The notes beneath the pieces are model-generated. The model worked only from the letters and a program-made list of their open reading frames with translations. It was not told the DNA's origin and did no database searches. This document shows, one piece after another, positions 23,745-34,362 of a DNA stretch of 64,000 nucleotides (position 1 is its first letter; each line of letters starts with the position of its first letter). This DNA is from Strongylocentrotus droebachiensis. Lineage: Eukaryota; Echinodermata; Echinoidea; Camarodonta; Strongylocentrotidae. The DNA lies in assembly GCA_035222895.1 (NCBI GenBank), contig JAVYIG010000405.1, forward strand, positions 304,501 to 368,500, written 5' to 3'. The position numbers and the translations under genes were made by a program.

Positions 23745-24508
23745 AAATCACTAATCACATGGTACTGATAAGTTTATTGATCAATAATTGTCATCCGATA
23801 ATTTTCGACCCCACTCAATTTTTACATGCGAGGGGGTTGCCAATGTATATTCAGTCGAATTTGTTCGCATGTCAATTCTTAGTTTTCCGGCCCCCATTCG
23901 ATTTGAATGCGGGGGGACCTAGTTGTACCTACACACTTTCTAACTCAGGGTGTCACGCTTTAATCTTAGGCATCATCCGATCTTACAGGCGGAGAGGCTG
24001 GTATATATATACATCTATATTCTATAACTTTAGGCATCACTCGATTTTATAGGCGGGGGGCTGATATAATGACTTAATGTATATAAGTTTAGCCTAGGCA
24101 TCACTCGATTTCATAGGCGGGGGGCCTAGCATAACTTTAGGCATCACTCGATTTTATAGGCGGGGGGCTGATATAATGACTTAATGTATATAAGTTTAGC
24201 CTAGGCATCACTCGATTTCATAGGCGGGGGGCCTAGCATAACTTTAGGCATCACTCGATTTTATAGGCGGGGGGCTGATATAATGACTTAATGTATATAA
24301 GTTTAGCCTAGGCATCACTCGATTTCATAGGCGGGGGGCCTAGCATTGCATTTGTAAGCATTTTTTATGATTCAATATATCTGTGTTATTTTGTTATGAC
24401 ACCCAGAAAATCAAAATGTGCAAAATAAGCGTCCATCTCAAAATGTTAATAAAGCCACGACATAAACGCAAATTTGGTTGTTTGTTATTTTTGTTAGCCG
24501 TGAATAAT
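23745..24508 (+). repeat. B2: right-terminal copy of the B direct repeat
   Basis: Nearly identical to B1. It is longer by exactly one 107-bp unit. It ends gccgtgaataat, after which the flanking DNA (gatggaatatgg) begins. TAAT at 24505-24508 also begins A1, suggesting a 4-base recombination core. Confidence 0.85.
24025..24345 (+). repeat. Three tandem copies of the 107-bp unit inside B2
   Basis: Units start at 24025, 24132 and 24239. The extra unit relative to B1 shows copy-number change after or during the last replication cycle. Confidence 0.85.
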
Positions 24509-25207
24509 GATGGAATATGGGATAAAGTGATGAATGACAACTGGAATGAGGAATGGTGTGACCTTGCCTAACATTGATTGCACCTTCAGATATGCATCCC
24601 TACAAATTATAAACAAAACCTGGATTGTTTTACCAATTCCCCAAAATACATCATCTCAGGGATTCGTATAGGCTCAACTAATGAGCAGGTCTTGGCTAAT
24701 AACTATTGATCTCAATCTGAAGTTGTATGACGTCAGATAGCGTTATGATATTGTTAACGGATGACTGAATTGTACCTCGATCGTCAAGCGCTTATTGTTT
24801 GGAGGGCATGTTTAATCGGATGCCAATACAATTCCTCTCGCCTGCCAACTGTTTGATGTTATCACGCATTTCGCAAAGAACGATAATTCTTCGGAAATGT
24901 TAATGACAAAACGGCTCGTTGGTGCACGCCTCTGTATAAAATTTCTCCCTCAAAACGGACTGCAGTATTGAGTTAAATTAGATTAAACGTAATAGGTAAA
25001 AATAATGTGTAAAATACATAAGGAAATTAATCAGTATTATCACATTCGTAGGTGGAGAGACGCCTCTAAGTTCTTCTAGTGCACGGTTTGCTCCTAACTT
25101 GTGTTGATACCTGTAATGGTTGCTCATCGGGTTTATAGTAACCCTTTGTTATTGCATTTCTTGGTCTGTGAGGCCGACGTTTTTAAAGGACAATGGAAAG
25201 TCCCTCT
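24509..25207. other. Right flank of the retroelement, no gene seen
   Basis: AT-rich single-copy-looking DNA between B2 and the MITE at 25208. No frame longer than 60 codons beyond the element edge looks protein-like. Confidence 0.6.
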
Positions 25208-25670
25208 TTAAAGGTACTACATGTATGTCCCATTTGCAGACAACATAAAATGTTGTAAAACTTTGCAGGAATTATGAATATGTCACGTTAGCAGTGTCCT
25301 TGTATTCAAATTATGCAAGGAAACCCATTTACTTTCTAGACTTCACTGTCAGACAATATTGAGTAACTGACTGACTTCTTTTTTTCTTTGGTAATAACAT
25401 ATATAAAATGAGCTGTAAAGGGTACATGAGCATTAGTCTACATCAATAACCTACTTCTTGTAATGGCCAAAATTAAACCAATTGAATCTTTGCGCAAAAG
25501 GATTGCAATCCCGAAAGTCCATTCGACAACTAGCGGTCGTTATTTTCTCATAAAAAGACATTTTTAAGCCCTTTCGTTTGAAAAAAGTTCTAAATTAGTA
25601 TTATCTTTCAAATGCCGGTGGAATGTAACCTTTTCATTTTTGGACTGCAAATTGGACATAGTACCTTTAA
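25208..25670. mobile_element. TTAA-flanked MITE, family 2
   Basis: TTAA at 25208-25211 and 25667-25670 flank a 455-bp element. The left end is aggtactacatgtatgtcc followed by catttgcag. The right end, reversed, is aggtactatgtcc then aatttgcag, differing mainly by a 6-base insertion at the left. The interior has no coding potential. The AGGTA start resembles family 1, so both may use a related transposase. Confidence 0.72.
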
Positions 25671-26703
25671 AGTTTACATGCATCCCTTTTATCGACACAG
25701 CCTGAAACTAAGAAAATGAATAAAGATACAGAATCTCCCCCTCTCCCCCAAAATACCGATAACAAAATAATCATACACTTGATATATTCTTTTTAAACCC
25801 CATTCGTCAGTTCCCTGTTACACTTACGTCAGAATAATACGTATTGTAGTGGCGTATTTCTATTAGTAACGTCTCTCTTGATTAGAACCGCGTGGGTTGG
25901 CGGCTATGGGCAAAAGTTCACCGTGCACGCGCTTAATGTTCAGCACACTGTTATTACGCCTGAGGCTAAAAGATATCCACAAGCATGAACTGTCTGGTAG
26001 GATTGCGCGAAAGAGAGAAAAATAATCATTGAACGAAGAGCGACGAACTTTGAGATTTGATTTTGTTTGGTTTACATTTTCCTCTCCAATTCCCGCTGTC
26101 GTCAAAAAGTCGGCGAGACGGCTAGCACATCATTTCTGCTCACCAATTCATGTCCGCTTACCCGAAATTAATCCACGAGACATTGTACAAACTGCGCATT
26201 TTTCTTCGGTTGCGACACTTCAACTTTAAGGGGATTGGGTATCTTTGCCTCAGATTCCAAACAAAATTTTGGATTTAGCTCCTGCTGTAATCATCATAAA
26301 CCTTAAGATCAGTCAGGAAACCCATGATTTTTACAAACCGATCGTCTGATTATCAAGATAAATCATTTTGATTGGAAATCGAAATGTCAAAAACCAACCG
26401 TATTCTTTTTATGTGTAACATGAATATGGTAAAAACCGTCACTCAAAGATTTTTTTACTATTTTGAGGCACCTCATGATCATTTTAAAGCGCGTTTTATC
26501 GGAGGGCTATACTATTACACCATAATTATCACAGAAACTGATAACAAGTAGGGCCATGCATCTCATGAAATTTAAAAAAAAATTAACGATGCGTCTGATA
26601 TGTATTAAAAGGACAATATAATGATATAAGTTAGATTTTCTTTAGAAAAAAAACATAGTGACATTGATAAAACGGTTCCCTCGATATTATTTAGTGTAAG
26701 TCC

Positions 26704-26880
26704 ATTCCAGATTCAGCTAAACAAATTCAGATTCAGATTCCAAGTTCCAGATTCAGCTTTATAGACAAAATGTACACACAATTACATGATACCCTTTGGA
26801 AGGGAAGAAGTACTTCTGAAGAAAAGAGCCATTACACATTATCTGAGTAGCTGCAAACCAATTTAATTGGCCTATTTGAG
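26704..26880 (-). mobile_element. 3' end of a non-LTR retroposon with a (GAATCT)n-like tail
   Basis: On the minus strand the sequence ends in ataaagctgaatctggaac followed by more gaatct words at 26706-26760. An imperfect hexamer tail after an AATAAA-like signal suggests a LINE or LINE-mobilised SINE end. No coding part remains. Confidence 0.4.
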
Positions 26881-27404
26881 AATCTCCATATTACTTACAC
26901 ATACTTCTGGCACAAGAGGGGGAGGGGGTCGCTGATCTTTTGATTTGTGCTATGTGAGTGAGGGGAATGATCTGAATTTTAAAAAAGCCAGGCAAAACAG
27001 ACGGTAGACTATATATTCAGGGGAAGAAAAAATGGGTAAACGCCCTTAGGAAATCGGCCATTAGCTCTCGGGAAAGAGAATCGGATTTCTTCGAATGTGG
27101 TTTTTATTGATTTTGTAAGGATAAGCCAAACTGGCACCGAGGTATAGAGACTCGTTTCCGCGAATGATGAATAGTGCATGAGTGACTTGCTATGTATCCA
27201 TGAACTTGGAAGAGCAGGATCCTATCGAAAGGATGTTGTCTTTGAAATGGAGGATGCTGTGCGGCTTATCGACGGACTGAGGGAGAGAGACCGGGATATT
27301 TTCGCTTGAAATTCTATTTTTTAGCGGAAGTGAGGTATGTGAGAAAAAAGATCGAATATTAAGCGTTACATAGGTGTTTTTTGTTTTTACCGTTCGTGAG
27401 TGAA

Positions 27405-27512
27405 AGAGAGAGACGGAGATAACAAAATATAAAAAAAGAGAAAGAGAGAGAGAGGGGGAGGTATAGGGAGAGGGAGAGGGAGAGAGAGAGAGAGAGAGAA
27501 GGAGGGAGATAG
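27405..27512. repeat. GA microsatellite
   Basis: An interrupted (GA)n tract with GGGAGA repeats near 27455-27480. Confidence 0.9.
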
Positions 27513-28847
27513 AACAACTTGTTGTACAATGATTTTTATACAAACCATGAATGATCAACTGATTGTAGCGTTTGGGGAAAAAATCCGAACACGATATCAA
27601 AAAGCTTAGGAACGACTACGAGTAAAATAAAAAGGAAAAAGATCATTGATTTTAAAAACTAACCTTATTTTCATTATTGCAAAGAGGAACCTTTGATATT
27701 GGACAATTTCATCAAAATTCATGCTTGGAAACATTTTATTTCGAAGTAATGATTATTATCAATTATAAAACGTATAAATACAGCCCCGGTATAGCACCTG
27801 AAGAGCTCTCTGAACGCTGCTGAGATGTGTGACATCACAGGTTGGACATGATTTGTACAAGCAGACGATGTCCCATGACATCTCACACATTTTCAATGCC
27901 TGTTTTGTCATCTTCTCTTCAGTTCTTTCTCTTACTTCACTACCGTCAGGCTAAATGTTTAATATATTGCCTCACAAATTCAAGGAATCTGTCGCTTGTA
28001 AAATAATTGCAAAATAAAACGCCATTGTATTTTTGGCTGCATTATACACCGCGGTAGGTTCGGCGTTTCAAGAGGGAAAAATGCCGTCCCTGCTATCATT
28101 GGTTTTCTAAATTTGAAAGTCTGCCCTATCCTGTGTCTTTGCAAACAAAATATTTCAGTTATCAGAATCAGTTTTATATCCCTTTTTGAATGGTGTTAAA
28201 TGCCATCACATTTTTATACATTATAACTCATTATAATTTGAGAAATAATAGCATTGCAATTTTGTTCATTCTTTATGGGATGTTTTCTGCTTGGGCAATA
28301 TTGGTGCATTATGTGACGTCATTAAAAACATCGTTATTTTTCTGGCGAATCTCTCGTATATCCCAAATACTATGGAGGTGCTTTAATTTGTATTTTTATA
28401 AATCACGTGATATGTAGTTGCCCTAAAACTTGTACGATGGCCATCTGTTAGCTTACGAGTTTCTAGTGATACATTATTTGACATAAATTTGTGATTTTCT
28501 TTGAATGTCCACTTTAAGAGGTTTTGATTGCTTATTTTGGAAAGTATGAAGTCACACAACCTTTTTTATTCAAAGTCTCCTTTCATGTTTCTGCGCTCAA
28601 TCAAATGGATTTTTTTTTGTTACTGTGCAGTATCGACTGCTGCTCAATTTGATTCCGTGGCACAATCGTTCGATATTGATACTTCCTTTGAATAACAATG
28701 GTAACAATACTTGTGTTTGTACTCATGTTTCTCGTGTTGCTAAGAATGTCATGATAGCTTACTTCTCAAAAGCATCAAATAACAAACAGTTTTTGGAAGC
28801 TAAAATAGGTGTCGATCATAGAGATAGAGGGAAGAGATGATAGGGGA

Positions 28848-28922
28848 AGAGAACAAGACAAGGTGATAGAGAGAAGGAGAAGGAAGAGGAAGAGAGAGAG
28901 AGAGAGAGGAGAGAGAGAGATG
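28848..28922. repeat. GA microsatellite
   Basis: GA-rich with GGAGAAGGAAGA interruptions. Confidence 0.88.
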
Positions 28923-29599
28923 TTTTCTAACATATCGGGTTTTCACACTTAATATTATTTTTCGTCGTACATAATTCATGTTAAAATTATCAAGGAAAGA
29001 AAAAAATGTCTATACTAACAACATTGATAATAAAGTAGGGGTAATATACTCATATTATGGGTTATTAGAGCGCCTTAAAACACCATTGGTTTCTTTAAAT
29101 CCTAAGAGAAATGTACCAATATGTTGAGATGGAAAGGAGGAGGATATACCTTCATGAAGAAGGGGGAAGCGGTCATACAATTAGAAGTGGAAAGGTTGCA
29201 AATTATGATGCCCTGCTTTTTGAACAATCTCGTCTTAGACAGGTAACTCAATTGCGAGGTACATATACATGGGCAGGTGGTGGCCTTATACCTACGAGGT
29301 TTAAATCTCGTGGACTCCTTTTGAATCCACCGCCGACATTTTATGCTTACTCAGTCACCTCCAAAAGACAGAAGGGAAACGCGTGATAAAGGCATCTCCA
29401 GAAATCGAAGAACGGATGGCAAAAATTCAAAGAGAAATATTTTCATTTGCGCTTCCCAATCAATACGCGCGACCCCCTGGACATCTCCCCTTTCAAGACT
29501 TTTATCTTTGATTGAAAAAATGAGAGAGAAATGTGATTGAATACAAAGGTAATGGAGGGAATAGATTAACCTATCCTACCAGCTTCTCTACCCTTCTTA

Positions 29600-29740
29600 A
29601 CCTATTACCTCTCTCTCTATCTCTCTCTCTATATATATTTATCCACCTCCTTCTCTCCGTCTCCTTCGCTGTCTCTCTCTCTCTCTCTGTCTCTTTTGCG
29701 CGCGCTCTCTCTCTTCCTATTTCTTCTCTCTCATACTTTT
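29600..29740. repeat. CT microsatellite
   Basis: An interrupted (CT)n tract with a GCGCGCGC insert at about 29697-29705. Confidence 0.9.
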
Positions 29741-31789
29741 TCATTTTCCACATACACCCATCTCTCTTTTATATCTCCAGTCACCTCTCATATTTCAAAC
29801 ATTCATGTAAGTCAACGACAAGCGATTGTAAGATGATCTTATTTTGAAGCGTTGAATGATAACAATGATGCACATGCACGCTCGTCGATCATATACGTCT
29901 AAATTCCGAATATGGACACACTAAACCACACCTACCCACTCACCACGTCACACACATACACCCACAGCCCACATTTTGTATGTAGGTGGGTGTTTTCGAT
30001 TACTTTTTTTAATCGTTTGAAAGGAAATCCAAAATACGAATTCTTGTTATCTTATCAGATTTATAATTGTACGTTTTGTTTTCCAATTTACAAAAAGGAA
30101 TGGGAAAGGGAGATTTGTTAATATCGTGTGAGAACCTGATAGCCATAGGAGCAATTACGAACGTAAATAGCCTCAAAAGATGATGGGGATTGCACAAATG
30201 TAAACGTCTTAGCACTTGGCGCGAACATCTGAACCGTCTAGTGATGAGAATGCTGGAGGCTTCTTTCCCAAAATAACAATGGCTGAGAAAACGATTGTGG
30301 CAAACAAAATATAAATTCTAATCTGTAAATGTCAGGCATGTTTTGCCCGTGACCCACTTCAGGTTTCCATGTTTTCCCATTTCATTCTAATTACGAATTC
30401 TTTTTCACATTCATCATCTTTTCATTTTAACGTTTCCTTATTAATATTCAAACCTTCAGGATGCTTTCATTCGCCTACGCTCAATCGCCTTTATTTCTCT
30501 CTCCTCGTCTTCTTACCTACCGCTTTACCATTCAAATCTGTCCGTTTTTAGATGATTACAAACAGAAAAACATTGCTCTTTGTCGAAGCAAACCTGAGCC
30601 ATCCCCTTCTCCACATTTGATCACACATTCTCTGATTTCTGACCTGAAGTCTATCGGAGGTGACCTATCATCCACTTCATCTGCTGGAGTGCTCGCTAGT
30701 TCTTCATGTTTACAGAAGCCAGCTCTTGACACTCTACTCTTGCCCTTCGGTTACCCTCCTACATATTGATGAGTTGCCCATTAGAGCCCAGTTAATAGCT
30801 TCCACAAATAGGACCCCCCTGTTCATCACATGCGGTACTGGAATGGCGCAACTGCAATGGAAGCTGCAACGGCACTGCGAAAGATCCGTGTGTATTTTTA
30901 AAAACCTTCAGTTCTCCGTACATGTAGGCTTATTATGAACCAAATAGAGCAGACAGCGATGGATATAGCTGAAATGAAGTGTTTGCAGCTTGAAAAAACA
31001 AATTATTCATTGAGCATTTCTTTTTAAACATTAATTTTATGTTTGTGAGTTCTTTTAGCAATACGTTATAGTTTTAAATTTAGAAAAATATTATGATAGC
31101 AAATATGTTACCTGACACTCATTATGATTATATCAAGGAATTAAAAAATTGCAATGGTCGAGTTACCAATTGGTTCTGTAGTTCCTATAGTATTTACCAT
31201 CGTTTTTGATTTTGTTTACCCACATAATGTGCTCGCTAATGTTCACCCTCTCTTTCTTTACCCCTCCCAATTTTGCATTCCGTTCTGATAGGATCGTTAT
31301 TATGATCCGTGAAGATTATGTGATTTAAACTTTCTGGCTTGAATGAATAACACATTACACGACGAAACAATGACCTATTAAATCTATTCCATGAATCTAC
31401 AAACGGTCATGACTCTCGAAGCTCCAAATGACTTGCTAACAATCAACAGAGACACCGTATTTCAACTTGTCTAGACGGAGAGGAAATTATGACCATTTTA
31501 TCTATGGTAGATTAAGAAGACGGATGTGAGTGAGATAGGCAAGGGAAGTAAGATTCGATGTCATTTGGGCTGTCAGCACCATCACCCCAATTACGACGAA
31601 TTTATAGCTGCCAATATGTTCCGATCTAACGTAGATCTGTCATGACACCGAGCAGATGCATCGATCATTACATCACTCGAGACGAATGTCCCCACATAAA
31701 GATAACACCGCAAATATGATTGAAATGTACGAGCCTAAATACATCAGTGAGGACAGAAGGACAAATAATAACATACATACCATGATAGA

Positions 31790-31985
31790 TTAGAGAGAAA
31801 GATAGAGAGAGATATATTATAGAGGGAGAGAAAACGAGAGAGGGGAGAGAGAGAGATACAGAGAGAGAGAGAGTGGAACAAGTAAGAGAGAGAGAAAGAG
31901 GGGAAAGAGAGACATGAACAACGAGAGACAGAAAGAGACAGAGAGGGACAAGGAGAGAGATAGAAGGGGGTGAAGAGGGGGAGAC
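31790..31985. repeat. GA microsatellite
   Basis: A long interrupted GA tract with GAGACA and GGGAGA variants. Confidence 0.9.
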
Positions 31986-32747
31986 AACTGAATGGCTTCT
32001 CTAATGGGCGTCATCTTGCCTATTACCTTAGAGAATAGCATATAGAGTCTAATCACTGGGCTGTATAACTTTATTTTTTTCGTGACTCCTTTGAAGTGAA
32101 CGAAGCGACTTATGACGGTTTACACTTTTTCTATCTTTAAAAAGATAAGGTAATAGTGTTTTGCGTTGTGATACTTAATAGAAGGAAAGGCTTCGTTACT
32201 TTTAGATGGAAATGAAGTGCTATTGGTGCCAAATTCATCTGACCTCAATTATTAACCAGTTCACGTGACACACGCGGCCTATGTTCGGTTCACGTTTCTT
32301 CAGGAAACCTGTTCCCGTTATTACATCTTAACGACGGACAAATTGAGCGGGGTTGTTGGTGTCCATGTTGTTTCTTCCCAAAACGCCGACAGATGATTGA
32401 ATAGTGGAATTCGAAGAACCTAAAATAAGATCAGTGAGTAACTCCGAGAGCTTTGAGGGTGAGGGAAAGAAAACATTCCAACACGGAGTGTGAAGTTTTT
32501 TGTTCGTATGGCCTGTTGATGATGACCACTCAACGGACCGGTCATTGCCGTCTGACCGGTGCCTGATAGTAAAAACAGACAAATGCCACAACTATTTCTC
32601 ATTTTCTTTCTTCGTTAAACAAATTAAAAAATTGTTGAAATTGTTGAATTTTAAGTGACCGTTCAACAGCCCAGCCTTAACACAACTTAATATGCCACGA
32701 TCAAGAAATGAGATTTGCCACAACATCTAGCTCTTGCCTCCCCCGAC

Positions 32748-32875
32748 CACCCTCTCCCTCTCTCTCTCTCTCTTTCTCTCTCACTCTCTCTATCTCTCTC
32801 TCTCTCTCTCTCACTGTCTCTCTCTTTCCTTCTCTGGCTTATATATCGGTGCCTCTCTCTATATCTCTCTAGAAA
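32748..32875. repeat. CT microsatellite
   Basis: An interrupted (CT)n tract. Overlapping frames are Ser-Leu strings only. Confidence 0.9.
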
Positions 32876-33049
32876 GAAATGCTTTCAAACCTGTAATAAG
32901 TCATTTGTCTAAAGCCGCCGTTTTAATGGGTTTTTAAAAACCCTTTTGCAGAAGGTTCCTTTCATTATGTTTACATGAATAACATTGTTTCGATTACCAT
33001 CACTGGTGTTTAAAAAAAATGTAAAGTTGCTCTGTGTTTGTTTCTCCGT

Positions 33050-33215
33050 CTGCCCCTCCCTCTCTTTTTCTCTCTTTGTCTCTCTCTCTCTCTTTGTCGG
33101 TCTCTTTCTCTCTCTCTCCTTGTCCCATTCTTTCTCTCCCACTATCTCTGCCTCCCTCCATGTTTCTCCGACTCTCTCTATGTATCTAACTCTCCCCCTC
33201 CCTCTCTCTCTCCTA
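33050..33215. repeat. CT microsatellite
   Basis: An interrupted (CT)n tract with TCTTTGTC variants. Confidence 0.88.
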
Positions 33216-34332
33216 CACCTCGCGATAAGAGTAGTTCTATCCAATTTGAAACAACTTTACGTGAGTAGAGTGTCAACAGATTTTCTTCTTCATTAGCTAT
33301 GTATAATGACTCTACTTTTCACGTCAAAATAACTTAATAATATAAGAGGAAGATGTCCTGAATTTGTTATTGGGACACATGATCAATTACGTGCTCTGGG
33401 AGTTTGGGGTCGATGTTCGTAATTTTCAATACTATCGACAGTCCTCCCAGATGTCCCCCTCAATGTTGTACTCCAGGCTTTCTTACCCTTGCGGTTCCGT
33501 CTTTTGTCGGTAACGCATTGACCTCGAAATGTCGTAAAACTGACGAGTAAATTTGTCTCGCGCTCTCTCTCTCTCTTTCTTTTCCCCTCATGGTCCAGGT
33601 CTAATAAGATGCAACACCTAACACCCTCTGGACTCTCGCCCGGGAGTTCTAACGATCGATCTTTCGAGAGTTGGCGTCTAAGTCTTCATCTATCCATCAT
33701 GCGCATTCACTCACTCGCTCGCAAGCTAGCAAACCCTCCCGGCCTTACCGGACGGGTTGGCGGCAACACCAGCCGTGCGTGCATCATGCAAGAAGCAGTG
33801 CAAGGATCGTAACCTTAAGGAGAAATTGGGTTTATCCTTTTCCCATTCTGACAGCCAGTGTGAATTAAACGTGTTTATCAAGCTTGCCTCTTTTTCCTCC
33901 TTCTCCTTCTTGGATTTTCTCGTGTAATCATTTTGAAAAGGATGGAATAGCGTTTATGAATACAAACAACTCCGCCCTTGTGTTTTTCTCTCTCTCTATG
34001 TCTCTTAATTTGTATGCCGACCATCTCTTCGACTCCTCTCAAGTTTACATAATTCTGCAAAGTTTGCTACCAATAACTTCTCCAATTACATGTCTTTGAA
34101 GATTCCCATCGCAATACTAATTTATATGCATGAGATAACACAGCAGATGTGTTTAATACATAATTATTACATTCCACTTCAATAATGCATTGTGCAATGA
34201 CTAAATTGTGAATAGATTAAAGCTAATGTGTGGAATAGAGAACGTGCAAAGCAATCAAAATGTGCTGAGAATCCAGTATGAAGAACAAGAATGCCCTTCA
34301 AATGTTATAACTTCTTATAAAACACCGTCTAT

Positions 34333-34362
34333 GTATAAAGACAAGACCTTTTGTCTTTATAC
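34333..34362. repeat. Perfect 12-bp hairpin
   Basis: gtataaagacaa (34333-34344) and ttgtctttatac (34351-34362) are exact reverse complements around a 6-base loop. No flanking repeat or gene explains it. Confidence 0.7.

Larger units (their letters stand above)
17674..24508 (+). mobile_element. Split-direct-repeat tyrosine-recombinase retroelement (Ngaro/PAT-like), internally deleted
   Basis: Two pairs of direct repeats are arranged A1 (17674-17953), B1 (22508-23164), A2 (23161-23744), B2 (23745-24508). This A1 - internal - B1A2B2 order is the split direct repeat structure of PAT, Ngaro and VIPER elements in the DIRS order, which replicate through a circle and insert with a tyrosine recombinase rather than an integrase. 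The internal part holds a broken recombinase (18023-18588) and an SGNH hydrolase frame (20300-20893), a pairing I recall from Ngaro elements. No gag or reverse transcriptase was seen. A1 covers only the first 280 of the about 584 bases of A2, so a deletion starting at 17953 probably removed the rest of A1, gag, RT/RNase H and the recombinase N-terminus. Repeat pairs are almost identical, so the copy is young. A Crypton-type DNA transposon is the alternative, but Cryptons do not have this repeat layout. Confidence 0.78.

Noticed and set aside
22522..24052. Two identical 97-codon frames, apparently a duplicated gene
   Set aside because: Both lie inside the B1 and B2 direct repeats, have no domain, and run into the 107-bp tandem array.
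22788..24345. Regular repeats with spacers reminiscent of a CRISPR array
   Set aside because: The units are contiguous 107-bp tandem repeats with conserved content between motifs, in a eukaryotic retroelement.
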